64,000 nucleotides of DNA. Origin: CAXXOK01 sp964640955 (GTDB lineage: Bacteria > Bacillota > Clostridia > Christensenellales > Aristaeellaceae). The position numbers and the translations under genes are program-made. Position 1 is the first letter of the stretch; the number at the start of each line of letters is the position of its first letter. Shown here piece by piece: positions 1 to 9,259 of this stretch. Location: the NCBI GenBank assembly GCA_964640955.1, contig CAZXJI010000002.1:217027-281026 (forward strand), read 5' to 3'. The notes under the pieces were generated by a model, which was given only the letters and a program-made list of their open reading frames with translations, searched no databases and was not told the origin of the DNA.

Positions 1-526
1 GAAAAGCGGAAGGCAGGCTGATGAAGTAGATGCGCTCTTCGCCGAGCATTTCCAATACGGTGTTGACGGAGCCGATGGAGGGCGAAAGCAGGGTGTTCAC
101 CATGCCGACCATCACCACAAGCGAGATAAAGTGAGGGGCGTACAGAACCGTCTGCAGGAATCCTTTATACCGGTCGCTTAATTCGTTAAGCAGCAGCGCG
201 ATCAGAATGGGAATCGGAAAGCTTGCCAGAAAGTAGTATATGGAAAGCGAAAAGGTGTTGCGGATGAGCTCCAGGCAATTGTAGCTGTTGAAGAATTTCT
301 CGAAGTACTTCAGCCCCACCCACTTGCTTCCCGCAATGCCCAGTGAACCCTTGTAATCCATAAAGGCGATCTGAATGCCGCCCATAGGGAAATAACTGAA
401 CACCAACACGACGACGAAAGCGGGCAACAGCAGCAGGTAATAAAGACGATGGTTCCAAATCGCGATCCCGATTCGCTTGAAACCGTCGCGCCGGGCGGCC
501 CCGAGGGCGGTTGGTCGAAGACTCAT
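1..526 (-). CDS. Sugar ABC transporter permease, LplB type (C-terminus beyond window)
   Basis: Integral membrane permease of a carbohydrate ABC importer. The 175 visible codons start at the ATG at 526 and run off the left edge, so the coupling-loop EAA motif is not seen. After a basic N-terminus there is a first membrane segment (LLLLPAFVVVLVF), the LplB-typical stretch FSYFPMGGIQIAFMDYK, a G-KWVGLKYFEKFF segment, then further helices including FPIPILIALLLNEL and APHFISLVVMVGMVNTLL. This order matches the N-terminal half of LplB/YtcP-partner permeases. It diverges from the AraC regulator at 1010, which is the likely local regulator. Substrate cannot be deduced. Family call is confident; the transporter genes it belongs with lie outside the window. 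Confidence 0.88.
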   Translation of the reverse strand, partial: MSLRPTALGAARRDGFKRIGIAIWNHRLYYLLLLPAFVVVLVFSYFPMGGIQIAFMDYKGSLGIAGSKWVGLKYFEKFFNSYNCLELIRNTFSLSIYYFLASFPIPILIALLLNELSDRYKGFLQTVLYAPHFISLVVMVGMVNTLLSPSIGSVNTVLEMLGEERIYFISLPSAF

Positions 527-607
527 GTACGATAGTCCTTTCCCCTGCGCCACCGGCCGAAGAAAGACTTCGGTCGGCGTACATTCAACATTTTTGTACT
601 ATCTACA

Positions 608-635
608 ATTATAGGAACGCGGTTTGGGAAGGCAA
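608..635 (-). promoter_or_regulatory. Putative promoter for the leftmost permease gene
   Basis: On the minus strand TTGCCT (635-630) is followed after 16 bases by a perfect TATAAT (613-608), about 80 bases before the ATG at 526. The remaining part of this 483-base divergent gap (527-1009) holds T-rich stretches but no coding sequence that I believe. Confidence 0.5.
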
Positions 636-925
636 CTGCGTTTTTTTGCCTGTTCGCGGAGACGAAAAAGCATTGCTCTCTCTGGGTTTCTCCGGCCGCG
701 TCCGCCGATGGCTACAATATTTTGAAGCGCGATTCCGTTTTTTTACAGTCGATCAAAAAACTGATAGGGTGCTGACGCGCGTGCGTTTGTGCCGTCCGGG
801 CCTCCCAAAAGCAGAATATGCAAAGCATTCCATAGGATAGGCGTAGCCTTTTCGTAGCGACCGTCCCATTCTAATCTGGTGGAAGTTTGTTGCAATATCG
901 GGGAAGGGCAAGGACCCGGCGGCAT

Positions 926-954
926 TTGCAGTGCTCTTCCGGCCGTGCTACAAT
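926..954 (+). promoter_or_regulatory. Putative promoter of the araC-type gene at 1010
   Basis: TTGCAG (926-931), a 17-base spacer and TACAAT (949-954) lie 55 bases before the start codon. This placement argues against the longer reading frame that would begin at 887, upstream of the promoter. Confidence 0.5.
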
Positions 955-1009
955 ACGCTTACCAGAAATGCTTCCCGCTGGAAGTACAACCGTGGACACC
1001 GGAGGACAC

Positions 1010-1960
1010 ATGAAAATATCCGATCTTAACCGCAAAGAATATCGCGATATCATCCTTTATACGATGAAGGACAACAATAACAACGAGCTGCCCGTGTATG
1101 TATCGCGCGTACGCACGACGAACCATGCGGCGCCGCTGCACAGGCATGAAGCGGTGCAGATCAACTATATTACCAGGGGCAAACTGCTGCACGAAATCAA
1201 CCATTCCAAGTATGAGCTGGTGCGCGGCGACATTTTCATCATTCCGCCCTATATCCCGCACCAGCTGTTTCCGATGGACGACGCGGGGTACGAGCTGATC
1301 GAGTTGGAATTCATTCCGGAGTTTATTTTTGGAAACACGTCCACGCCCTTTTCAGACGAAGGAAACACGGCGGTTTTCGATTTTGCTTATATCGAACCGT
1401 TTTTGGTCGCCGAGCAGGACGTTAAGCCCCGCCTGAACCTGACGGGCGAACGGCAGGCGATTGTCGAAGGCCTGTTGGGCGAGATTATCGACGAGTACCA
1501 GCGGCGCCAGGACAGCTGCCTGCTGGCGTTGAAGGCGGATCTGCTGAAACTGCTCGTGCTGGTCAGCCGGTATTTTCGCGCGGAAACCATGGACGATCAA
1601 CAGGATATCTATCAGTATCATCGCGATGCGGTCATGAAATCTATCCGGTACATGCAGGAGCATTTCCGGGAAGATATCACGATTGAGAAAATCTCCAAAA
1701 TCGCCATCATGTCGCCGTCTTACTTCAGCTATCTGTTCAAGTCCATCACACGTAAGACCTTTGTGGAGTATTTGACCAGTCTGCGCCTGAACGCCGCGAT
1801 GGAACGCCTGAGATCGTCCGATCAGCGGGTCGTGGATATCTGCTACGAAGCCGGATTCTCAAGCGTCGCGCACTTCAACCGTACCTTCAAAAAGGCGTCG
1901 GGTATGGCGCCCCTTCAATACAGAAAGCTCAACCGCGCTTCCGGGCGCGCCAGGTCCTGA
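1010..1960 (+). CDS. AraC family transcriptional regulator with N-terminal cupin domain
   Basis: Cytoplasmic one-component regulator of 316 residues. The first ~150 residues form a cupin-type sugar-sensing domain, with HRHEAVQINYI, GDIFIIPPYIPHQLF and a β-strand-rich pattern. Residues ~215-310 hold the double helix-turn-helix of the AraC/XylS family (SPSYFSYLFKSITRKTFVEYL, then VVDICYEAGFSSVAHFNRTFKK and the closing GMAPLQYR). An in-frame start at 887 exists, but the ATG at 1010 has GGAGG eight bases upstream and places the protein exactly at the family's domain start. It diverges from the permease gene at 526 and probably controls that transporter; the effector is unknown. Confidence 0.93.
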   Translation: MKISDLNRKEYRDIILYTMKDNNNNELPVYVSRVRTTNHAAPLHRHEAVQINYITRGKLLHEINHSKYELVRGDIFIIPPYIPHQLFPMDDAGYELIELEFIPEFIFGNTSTPFSDEGNTAVFDFAYIEPFLVAEQDVKPRLNLTGERQAIVEGLLGEIIDEYQRRQDSCLLALKADLLKLLVLVSRYFRAETMDDQQDIYQYHRDAVMKSIRYMQEHFREDITIEKISKIAIMSPSYFSYLFKSITRKTFVEYLTSLRLNAAMERLRSSDQRVVDICYEAGFSSVAHFNRTFKKASGMAPLQYRKLNRASGRARS

Positions 1961-1985
1961 CCCGCGCGGCGCGACGCTTATGACG

Positions 1986-3923
1986 CTATCGGTTTTCCGG
2001 CGTCGACGAGTCGCTTTGCTCACCATTCGCCTTCTTCTTCAAAAGACCGGTGGCGCGGGAACGGTACTGCATGGGGGACATGCCCGTGACCGCTTTGAAC
2101 ACCTTATAAAAGTAGTTGACGCTGGGAATGCCTACCGACGTGGAGACGGACGATACGGTCGCCGCGGACCCGGACAGCAGTTCCTTGGCCAATTGAACGC
2201 GTTTTCTGGTTACGTATTCCGTGTAGCCGATACCGCTTTTGCTTTTGAACAGTCGGCTGAGCGTGTAAGTGGAAATGTGCATTGAATCCGCCACCGAGGA
2301 CTGGCACAGGCCGGGGTCGGTGAAATGCGTGTCGATATACTGCACGATGTAGCGCATCAGCTCGTCGGTCTTATCGTCGCAGGAAAGCGCTTCGGGCAGC
2401 CCGGCCGCCGCGCTTTCGCCCCGCAGGCAATCGGCGTAGGACAGCCGGATGTCGTTCGCCGAAGACACCACCGCCCCCCTTCGCAGCGCAAAGCCGCTCG
2501 GAAACAGCCGGGCAAAGTAATCCTGCAGGAACGCTTCGATCGCCGCTTCCTCGTCTCGGTCGGAAGCGCAAACCAGCACGGTGGTTCGGGGCGTCGGCAG
2601 ATCGGTAATGTAGACCTTCGTCGCGTACTCGGAAAGCAGCCGGGTGGTAATCACCGTTCGATGGTTGGTGTCGAGTGTGCCGCCGAACAGCGTGAAGACG
2701 AAATACCGGCCCACGTCCGTGGGAAAGCCGATTCGGCCGGGCACTTCGTCCGCGATGGGCACGCCATAGAGCATGTTGCCCAGCAGACAATCTACGATCA
2801 GCATGTTCTGCTCGGATATTTCATCGGTCATTCGGTTGATCTCGTCCGAGATGACATCGAACTCGTCGGCGTCGCGTGAAGCGAGCTTCAGCTTGCCCAG
2901 CAGCCGTCTCAGCGGCCTGTAATTGATGTATGCGAGCAGCGTTACGGCAACGGACAGGATGAAGATAAGTATCAGCATAACCTTCGTCAGGAGTGCGTAC
3001 AACGTCTGCGCGCCGCCTGCCACCTCGTTGAGCGGAACCGCCAGCAAGAAGAAAAAGCCGGTTGCCGCATCTTTATTGACGCCGACGATCAGCTTTTCAC
3101 CGTGAAACGTCCGGGTGGCGGCAAAAGAATCCTGCCGGCCGATCTCCGACAGAAGTCCCTGCAGCTCCTCCGCTTGATAATAGGCTGTGCCCATCCATAA
3201 AAGCAGCCTTAAATCGCGATCCAGAACGGCGAACTGCACCTGTTCCGGGTTGTTGGCCACCAGCAAGTTCGCGTCGACGGCGCTCTGATCCAGACTGTAG
3301 ACCGCTAGCGCCGAGTTGCGGCTCCGGCCCAGCGTAATCCGCACCCCGACCAGCAGCGTCCAGCGAGCGTCCGGTGCGTTCGGCACATAATAGGCCAGCC
3401 GGGCGTCACCGCCGGAAACAAACGACGCGAGGCGTTCTTCTTGCGCAGGGGTATCCTCCAATCCCAGGTAATCGCTGAGGAACGTCCGGGAGGAAAAAGA
3501 GGATTTTCTGGTTAAGAATCGGTCGATATCCTCATAATAGATGCCCAGCAGATCGTTGTTGCTCTGGGCATATTCCGCGATGGCCTGCACCGCGTTGTAC
3601 AGGCCGAAGCTGTTTTGCGCTACTTTTTCCGTATCCAGATTTCCGGCGCTTTTTTGAGCGTCCCGGCTGTCGCTTGCTATCAGATATGCGTTCTTGCAGA
3701 TCTGGTTGATTTTTTGTGTGAACAGCCCCGCAAACTTTTCCGACGTCTCAAGATACGCGCTTTCATAGCTGCTGATCAGCCGCTGATAGGATTGTCTTGA
3801 AACCACAAGCATCGCGAAAAGGCTGGGCAGCAAAACCAGTGTTACGCAGATGGAAACGATCTGCGTCAGCAGCTTGTGACGTTGGATTCCGGTAATAGGG
3901 CGAATCCAGCCGTCTCGTTTCAT
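1986..3923 (-). CDS. Membrane-anchored AraC-type regulator with extracytoplasmic sensor domain
   Basis: A 645-residue one-component regulator in which an outside sensor is fused to DNA-binding. A membrane segment at about residues 18-42 (IVSICVTLVLLPSLFAMLVV) precedes a ~265-residue extracellular domain of the dCache-like, coiled type seen in YesM-like proteins, then a second membrane segment around 308-330 (VMLILIFILSVAVTLLAYI). A linker resembling a degenerate HAMP region follows. Residues ~530-625 are an AraC HTH pair (MHISTYTLSRLFKSKSGIGYTEYV, then VGIPSVNYFYKVFKAVTGMSPMQYR). No kinase motifs are present. It is convergent with the AraC gene at 1960 (25-base gap) and on the same strand as, but 243 bases downstream of, the 4167-12676 gene run. 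It may sense a substrate of either neighbouring locus. Confidence 0.9.
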   Translation of the reverse strand: MKRDGWIRPITGIQRHKLLTQIVSICVTLVLLPSLFAMLVVSRQSYQRLISSYESAYLETSEKFAGLFTQKINQICKNAYLIASDSRDAQKSAGNLDTEKVAQNSFGLYNAVQAIAEYAQSNNDLLGIYYEDIDRFLTRKSSFSSRTFLSDYLGLEDTPAQEERLASFVSGGDARLAYYVPNAPDARWTLLVGVRITLGRSRNSALAVYSLDQSAVDANLLVANNPEQVQFAVLDRDLRLLLWMGTAYYQAEELQGLLSEIGRQDSFAATRTFHGEKLIVGVNKDAATGFFFLLAVPLNEVAGGAQTLYALLTKVMLILIFILSVAVTLLAYINYRPLRRLLGKLKLASRDADEFDVISDEINRMTDEISEQNMLIVDCLLGNMLYGVPIADEVPGRIGFPTDVGRYFVFTLFGGTLDTNHRTVITTRLLSEYATKVYITDLPTPRTTVLVCASDRDEEAAIEAFLQDYFARLFPSGFALRRGAVVSSANDIRLSYADCLRGESAAAGLPEALSCDDKTDELMRYIVQYIDTHFTDPGLCQSSVADSMHISTYTLSRLFKSKSGIGYTEYVTRKRVQLAKELLSGSAATVSSVSTSVGIPSVNYFYKVFKAVTGMSPMQYRSRATGLLKKKANGEQSDSSTPENR

Positions 3924-4166
3924 ATCCGCTATTCCTTCCTGAGAGAATATAGAGTCCTTTCGTTCCGTGCGCCCACGTTCAAAGGGTTGCCCGGCAGTTT
4001 TTAAACCTTCTGTTCCGATTTTATCATGTTCGCAAATGCATGTCCAATGCCCGGCGCGGCCGGGAAGGTGTCCCGGCGGGGAGATGCGCAGGCCTCGCCG
4101 CCTGCCCGGGCATACCGCTTCCGCATGGGCGGAACGCTTCGCAAAGCGGATTCAATCCCCGCCCCG

Positions 4167-5816
4167 TTATCCCTGCCCACCCGCATGCCGGGCGATCTCC
4201 TCATTGATCGCATTGCGTATTCGCAGGAGTTGCCGGCCGTCGCGGGGGTACCGGGTCAGGGTAAGCGCGCCTTCGCTGTCCAGTATGCCTCGTGTCGCCT
4301 CCCGGCCGACGAGGCTTTCCAGCAATTGCAGCGCCCCGGCGTCCTGCATGGCCTCATGCATGGACATCAGGCGGATGGATTCCTCCGGTTTTCCGTCCTT
4401 CCCCGGATAGACCAGAAACGCGTCTCCGGCCGGGTACGCGCCTCCCGCTTCGGTATCCAGATAGGGATCGACACCGGCCAGCGAATGATAAGTGTTGTAG
4501 TAATTATAGCCCCAATGCAGAAAACCTCGAAGGCGGTATTTCCACATCTGCATTCCCAGCACCCTCGCGCGGGCAGGCGGCATCATCATAAACCGATTGG
4601 TGACTTCCCGCTCCTGACAACAGCAGTAGTATCCCCACAGCGGCGATACGCCCTTTTCCAGAAACGGATCGATGTGATCCAGGGCAACGACGGGATGTTG
4701 TATGCCGCTTTCCCGGAACAGCGCATAGTCGGACAGGGCGTCCATGACGGGGAAGCCGCGAAGCAGGTTTTCTACCGATTGCTTGGCCGCCCGATAGCTT
4801 TCCAGCTGGTCGGCGGAAGGTTCGTCGGAAATATGGAAAAAGCACCTGTCCTCCAGGCCCCATTCCCGCAGTTTGCCGGTCAGGGCGGGCAGATATGCCT
4901 GCAGGAAACGGGTGTACTCTCCGCCGACAGCCGGGGTATCCCAACCGAAGCGGCGCACGAGGCGCCCATCCTTTCGGACCATTATTTTGGGCGCGGCTCT
5001 GGCGCCCCACTGGGTGAACAGATGCGCCATTTCCAGCCATTGCATGCCGCAGTCGAAAGCCAGCTCCACCCAGCGTTTGAGCTTGGAAAATTCAAAGGTA
5101 TAGGTGCCGCCGCGCTCGGCAATATCCACCAGCTGCACGGTGGTGCGTTCTCCGCCCACCCGCGTATCCAGCGCCGGCGTGATATGCGGGGTGAGCAGCA
5201 TGTTGCAGCCCCGGCGTGCGGCGGTGCGGACGAAATTCCGAACGATTTCCCAATACCTGTCGGAGAAAACGGGAACCCGATAGTAATCCACCAGGCAGTC
5301 GGAATGAAACCACTCGGTGTGCATCAGCGCTTGGGCCGGTTGCACGGCGTCGACGACCTGTATGGAAGCCACCGCGCGGGCCGATTCGGTGCCCTTATCG
5401 TCCCGAACGACAATAGCCACCGGATAAGCCCCCGCCCGCGCCTCCGGCGGCAGAGCGATTTCGACCCACAGCGTTCGCCACACCCCGGGAGGCAGCAGCA
5501 AAGGAAGGTCGGCCATATCCGACAATAAATCGGGATACAGGCCCGCTTCTCCGGAAAGATACCCTTCGTCGCACGCTTCCGTTTCGCGCGGCACCCGCAC
5601 CGGAACGCTTTCCACCCGCCGCAGGGACACATACGGCTTAAGAGGCGTGCAGGCTTCTGTCCAGCCGACGAACAACTGCCGCCCCGGGTTTTCGAGCGCC
5701 ACCTGAAAGGAAAGGCTCTCCCCTCGGAGCATGGTGAGTTCAGGCGTTTCGGCGCCGACCCCCCGCCCATCCGAGAATATCTTCTCCAACGAAGAAAGCA
5801 CTTTCCACTTGAGCAT
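4167..5816 (-). CDS. Glycoside hydrolase family 123-like protein (DUF4091)
   Basis: Probable intracellular glycosidase of 549 residues without signal peptide. The N-terminal ~150 residues are β-rich (VFQVALENPG, VWRTLWVEIALPPEARAGAYPVAIVV), as in GH123/DUF4091 proteins, followed by a TIM-barrel-like region. The barrel carries CFFHISDEP, where the Asp-Glu pair at about 331-332 matches the catalytic DE pair of GH123, which uses the substrate acetamido group. Other family-like stretches are QMWKYRLRGFLHWGYNYY and YPGKDGKPEESIRLMSMHEAMQD. GH123 members characterised so far release GalNAc; specificity here is inference. I prefer the ATG at 5816 over 5822 because GGGGAG then has proper spacing. It is the last gene of the seven-gene run and follows the M20 amidohydrolase, which fits N-acetylated sugar breakdown. 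Confidence 0.82.
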   Translation of the reverse strand: MLKWKVLSSLEKIFSDGRGVGAETPELTMLRGESLSFQVALENPGRQLFVGWTEACTPLKPYVSLRRVESVPVRVPRETEACDEGYLSGEAGLYPDLLSDMADLPLLLPPGVWRTLWVEIALPPEARAGAYPVAIVVRDDKGTESARAVASIQVVDAVQPAQALMHTEWFHSDCLVDYYRVPVFSDRYWEIVRNFVRTAARRGCNMLLTPHITPALDTRVGGERTTVQLVDIAERGGTYTFEFSKLKRWVELAFDCGMQWLEMAHLFTQWGARAAPKIMVRKDGRLVRRFGWDTPAVGGEYTRFLQAYLPALTGKLREWGLEDRCFFHISDEPSADQLESYRAAKQSVENLLRGFPVMDALSDYALFRESGIQHPVVALDHIDPFLEKGVSPLWGYYCCCQEREVTNRFMMMPPARARVLGMQMWKYRLRGFLHWGYNYYNTYHSLAGVDPYLDTEAGGAYPAGDAFLVYPGKDGKPEESIRLMSMHEAMQDAGALQLLESLVGREATRGILDSEGALTLTRYPRDGRQLLRIRNAINEEIARHAGGQG

Positions 5817-5867
5817 AATCATACTCCCCGTGTCCTGTCGCAGGTCCCGTCGCGCGTGTTCGTGGTG

Positions 5868-7052
5868 TCAAGTTTTCCACGTCTCGCCCGCCCGCAGCCC
5901 GAAAGAGGCCATCCATGCCACGGCCAGCGGAAGAACGTCCTCGTCTACCCTGAATCGGCCGTTATGGTGCGCGACATCCGTCTGTTTCGCGGGGTCCGCG
6001 ATGCCGACCTGCCCGTAAAAGTACGGGGCGATGACGCCGTAATTGGCAAAATCGTCGCCCAGCATCATGGTCTTCTGCGGGCCGATCCTGTCGCTCGCCG
6101 CCAGTCCTTCCGCGCTGGCGCGGGCAAGCGCGCAGGCGCGCTGGTCGTTGACGACGGGGTCGCTCATGCGCCTGTTTTCAATCTCTGCCGTGCAGCCGTA
6201 CAAGGCGGCGGCATGCTGCGCATCCTTCTCAAGCAGTTCGGAAACGCGCATGCGCGTCTCCTCGTTCAGCGTCCGGAAGGTGCCTTTCAGCTCGGCCTCG
6301 CCGGCGATCACATTGCCCGCTTTGCCGGCCTGGAAGCTGCCGACCGTCACCAGGGCGTGCTCCATGGGAGACAGACGGCGCGACACGATGGACTGGAGCG
6401 CGGATACGACGGCCGCGCCCGCCGCCACCGCGTCGGCGCATTTTTCAGGCGTCGCGCCGTGCCCGCCCCGGCCGTGGACCCTGACGGTGAACATATTCAC
6501 CGCCGCGCTGACCGTAATCGGGGACAGGTGCAGCGTCCCGCTCGGGTAGGGGCTCCACAGATGCAGCGCGAAAAAGATGTCCACGTCGTTCACGAGCCCG
6601 GTGGCGATCACATCGTCCGCTCCGGCCTCGCCCTCCTCCGCAGGCTGAAAGATAATCTTCACCACCCCGTGGAGTTCGGCGCGATGATTCCGAAGGATCC
6701 GGGCCGCCCCCAGGCCGACGGCCATGTGCGCGTCATGGCCGCAGGCGTGCATAACGCCCGCGTTTTCGGAAGCGAAGGGCAGCCCCGTTTCCTCCTGTAT
6801 GGGCAGCGCGTCCGTTTCGCAGCGCAGGCCTACCACCGCGCCGCCTTTTTCGCCCGTGATCACGGCCACGGTGATGTTTTCCTTCGGAGAGAAATACGGT
6901 ATCTTCATCTCACCGAGCATTTCCCGAATGATCCGGTTTGTTTGAATCTCATGCCTGGAGAGCTCCGGAAAACGGTGGAAGCGCCGGTACGCGTTTTGAA
7001 CGTACGGACGCAGTTCATCGGCTTCCGCCTTGATCGCGGCGTTTGAGAACAT
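5868..7052 (-). CDS. M20 family metallo-amidohydrolase (N-acyl amino acid / aminoacyl deacylase type)
   Basis: Cytoplasmic two-metal hydrolase of 394 residues that cleaves an amide bond, typically an N-acyl group from an amino acid or small amine. Metal-binding features are visible: MHACGHDAHM, the acidic pair in IIFQPAEEGEAGADDVI, and AHHNGRFRVDED near the C-terminus. The dimerisation domain lies between (FTVRVHGRGGHGATPEKCADAV to the FRTLNEETR region). The start is set at the ATG at 7052, preceded by GAGGTG, rather than at an in-frame codon at 7319 whose extra 89 residues are low-complexity and overlap the next gene. Co-transcription with a GH123-like protein, a DegT aminotransferase and glutamate dehydrogenase suggests a deacylation step in a nitrogen-containing sugar pathway, but the substrate is unknown. 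Confidence 0.92.
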   Translation of the reverse strand: MFSNAAIKAEADELRPYVQNAYRRFHRFPELSRHEIQTNRIIREMLGEMKIPYFSPKENITVAVITGEKGGAVVGLRCETDALPIQEETGLPFASENAGVMHACGHDAHMAVGLGAARILRNHRAELHGVVKIIFQPAEEGEAGADDVIATGLVNDVDIFFALHLWSPYPSGTLHLSPITVSAAVNMFTVRVHGRGGHGATPEKCADAVAAGAAVVSALQSIVSRRLSPMEHALVTVGSFQAGKAGNVIAGEAELKGTFRTLNEETRMRVSELLEKDAQHAAALYGCTAEIENRRMSDPVVNDQRACALARASAEGLAASDRIGPQKTMMLGDDFANYGVIAPYFYGQVGIADPAKQTDVAHHNGRFRVDEDVLPLAVAWMASFGLRAGETWKT

Positions 7053-7099
7053 CGTGTCACCTCGTTTGGTTGGTTGGGGGAGCGCATCCGTCGCAGCGT

Positions 7100-7954
7100 T
7101 CAGGTCTCGCGCACGTCTTCTTCCCGTCCGGACTGCAGGGACCGACGAAGTGCCGCAAGATAGCGTACGGGCGCGACGAGCTCCTCCGCCCGGTTGGGCG
7201 CGCCTGTCCGCATCCGATAGAGAAAATCCTGCAGGCCCTTTTCGTAGATTTGGTCGAAACGGAATCGGACCCGAATGATGTCCTCCGGCGTAAAAAGCTC
7301 GCCGTAGGATGACCGGCAATCCGACATATGGACCGAAACGATCAAATCACGATATCGGACCAGCGCGACGAGGCTTTCTTTCTGCCTGAGCGCAAGGACC
7401 GTTTGCGCGTCGCAGCCGAATACTTCGCAGGTCAGGCTCATGGCGTGCGGGCCGTAGAAAAGGACGCCGCCGTAGGGACTGTCGGGATGTCCCATATAGT
7501 TAAGATTTCCCGCCAGCGCCCTGCTTTCCCTCCGTACGGTGCGGAAGGTTTCGCCGAAAGCCCGGACGCCCGCGCAGAAGCGGCAGGTCGATCCGCCCGT
7601 CAGGACAAGCCCGTTTTGATCCGCCAGCCTCAGCAGCGCACGGGCCTCGGCCGCTTCGGCGGTGAAGGGCTTGTCCAACCATACGTGCCTGCCGGCCGCG
7701 AGCGCCTTTGCCGCCGGTTCGAAGTGCCTGTCCGCCAGACGATAGCAAATCATGACCGCGTCGACGTGGCGCAGCAGCTCCTCCGGAGTGGCGCAAACCT
7801 GTGCGATGCCGAACCGTTCGGCCAGTTTTTGCCCCTCGCCGTCGCCCTCGTCGAGCACGGCGGCGGGGAAGGCGTTGCTTTTCGCGGTCTGCAGCAGTTT
7901 GGCGAACGTGGCCGCGTGGGTGCTTTCCGTTCCGATCAAGCCGATTCGAAGCAT
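7100..7954 (-). CDS. Gfo/Idh/MocA family NAD(P)-dependent oxidoreductase
   Basis: Short member (284 residues; family usually 320-390) of the glucose-fructose oxidoreductase/inositol dehydrogenase superfamily. The N-terminal Rossmann fold starts with LRIGLIGTESTHA, and the family lysine motif appears as WLDKPFT in place of the common EKP. The C-terminal α/β domain is compact (GVLFYGPHAMSLTCEVFG carries the catalytic-region His) and seems reduced, which accounts for the length. It probably oxidises or reduces a sugar or cyclitol hydroxyl with NAD(P). It lies 47 bases upstream of the M20 gene and 25 bases downstream of glutamate dehydrogenase on the same strand. The ATG at 7954 has AAGGA at a somewhat long distance. 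No substrate can be assigned. Confidence 0.88.
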   Translation of the reverse strand: MLRIGLIGTESTHAATFAKLLQTAKSNAFPAAVLDEGDGEGQKLAERFGIAQVCATPEELLRHVDAVMICYRLADRHFEPAAKALAAGRHVWLDKPFTAEAAEARALLRLADQNGLVLTGGSTCRFCAGVRAFGETFRTVRRESRALAGNLNYMGHPDSPYGGVLFYGPHAMSLTCEVFGCDAQTVLALRQKESLVALVRYRDLIVSVHMSDCRSSYGELFTPEDIIRVRFRFDQIYEKGLQDFLYRMRTGAPNRAEELVAPVRYLAALRRSLQSGREEDVRET

Positions 7955-7979
7955 AGCGCCAGAGTCCTTTCCGGAGCGC

Positions 7980-9236
7980 TTATGGGAATATCGGGCGGAA
8001 ACGCTTGGCCGCCACCAGCCGTTTGAGCGCCACCATATAAGCTCCGGTGCGCATGGGCACCTGCTGCTGCGCGGTCGTTTCCATCACCTCATGGTAGGCT
8101 TTCAGCAGCACCTTTTCAAGCATCGAATTGACCTGATCGATGTCCCACATGAGCATTTGAATATTTTGCACCCATTCGAAGTAGGATACGATAACGCCTC
8201 CGGCGTTCGCCAGGACGTCGGGAACCAACATCACGCCGCGCTCTTTCAGGATCTGATCGGCCTGAACGGTCGTGGGGCCGTTGGCCGCTTCCACGATGAT
8301 TTTCGCCTTGACGTCCCGGGCGATCTCCTCCGTCACCTGATTCTCCAGCGCGGCGGGGATCAGAACGTCGCAGTCCGATGTCAGCACCGTACGGTTATCG
8401 ACGTTCTGCGTGCCGGCAGCCCGAAAGTCGCACAGTCGGCCGCCGTTGGCGACAAAAGCCAGAATATCCCGGACGGGCAGGCCGTCCGCATTGAGCAGAC
8501 CGCCGCTGACATCGCTCAGGGCGATGATTTTGCAGCCTTTCTCATTCAACAGCCCGGCGGCCGTTCCCCCCACGTTGCCCACGCCCTGAATGGCGATGCG
8601 CGTATGGGTCGGGTCCATCATTCTGCGTTTGAGCGTTTCGAGGGTCACCAGCATCACGCCACGCCCCGTGGCTTCCCTGCGGCCCAGCGAACCGCCGATT
8701 TCGACCGGCTTGCCCGTAACGACGTCCGGCACCGTATGGCCGACCAGCATGCTGTAGGTATCCATGATCAGGCCCATGGTTTCGGCGTTCGTGTTTACGT
8801 CGGGCGCGGGAATATCCTTGTCCGGTCCGATGATGGGGAGAATCATGGCGGTATACCGGCGGGTCAGGCGCTGCAGTTCCTTCCGGTTGAGCTTCGCGGG
8901 GTCCACCTTGACGGCTCCTTTCCCGCCCCCGTAGGGAATGTTGACGACCGCACACTTGATGGTCATCCACGCCGCCAGCGCTTTCACCTCGTCGATGTCG
9001 ACATCGGGATGAAAGCGAATGCCCCCTTTGCAGGGGCCGCGCAGCGACGAATGCTGCACCCGGTATCCGTCGAACACCTGAATGCTCCCGTCGTCCATTT
9101 CGACCGGCACGGAAACCTTCAGTTCCCGCTCCGTATGCTCCAGCGTGACATACTCCCTGTGCTCATAGCCCAGCCGTGTGGCTGCGTCCCGCAGAATGGT
9201 CAGCATATTGTCATATGGATTGTACGCCTTATTCAT
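7980..9236 (-). CDS. gdhA: Glutamate dehydrogenase (Glu/Leu/Phe/Val dehydrogenase family)
   Basis: Hexameric-type cytoplasmic amino acid dehydrogenase of 418 residues that interconverts glutamate with 2-oxoglutarate and ammonia. The substrate-binding half contains SLRGPCKGGIRFHP, the catalytic-lysine region VNIPYGGGKGAVKVDP and PAPDVNTN with the conserved Asp. The Rossmann half contains IQGVGNVGGTAA, ALSDVSGG and EAANGPTT, and VLANAGGVIVSYFEW near the end is diagnostic. A GTG at 9248 opens the same frame, but the ATG at 9236 has GAGAGGTG at good spacing and is chosen. Being embedded in a sugar-type operon is unusual. Together with the DegT aminotransferase it could remove amino groups from a substrate through glutamate, releasing ammonia. 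Confidence 0.93.
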   Translation of the reverse strand: MNKAYNPYDNMLTILRDAATRLGYEHREYVTLEHTERELKVSVPVEMDDGSIQVFDGYRVQHSSLRGPCKGGIRFHPDVDIDEVKALAAWMTIKCAVVNIPYGGGKGAVKVDPAKLNRKELQRLTRRYTAMILPIIGPDKDIPAPDVNTNAETMGLIMDTYSMLVGHTVPDVVTGKPVEIGGSLGRREATGRGVMLVTLETLKRRMMDPTHTRIAIQGVGNVGGTAAGLLNEKGCKIIALSDVSGGLLNADGLPVRDILAFVANGGRLCDFRAAGTQNVDNRTVLTSDCDVLIPAALENQVTEEIARDVKAKIIVEAANGPTTVQADQILKERGVMLVPDVLANAGGVIVSYFEWVQNIQMLMWDIDQVNSMLEKVLLKAYHEVMETTAQQQVPMRTGAYMVALKRLVAAKRFRPIFP

Positions 9237-9259
9237 GCTTCTGTACACCTCTCATGCCG

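Noticed and set aside
511..840. 109-codon plus-strand frame between the permease and araC genes
   Set aside because: It overlaps the permease start and its promoter, with no ribosome-binding site or homology-like content.
887..1009. N-terminal extension of the AraC regulator by 41 codons
   Set aside because: The extension lies over the putative promoter at 926-954 and lacks a ribosome-binding site, whereas GGAGG precedes the ATG at 1010.
4026..5528. 500-codon open frame on the plus strand
   Set aside because: It is antisense to the GH123-like gene and has only the composition of a shadow frame.
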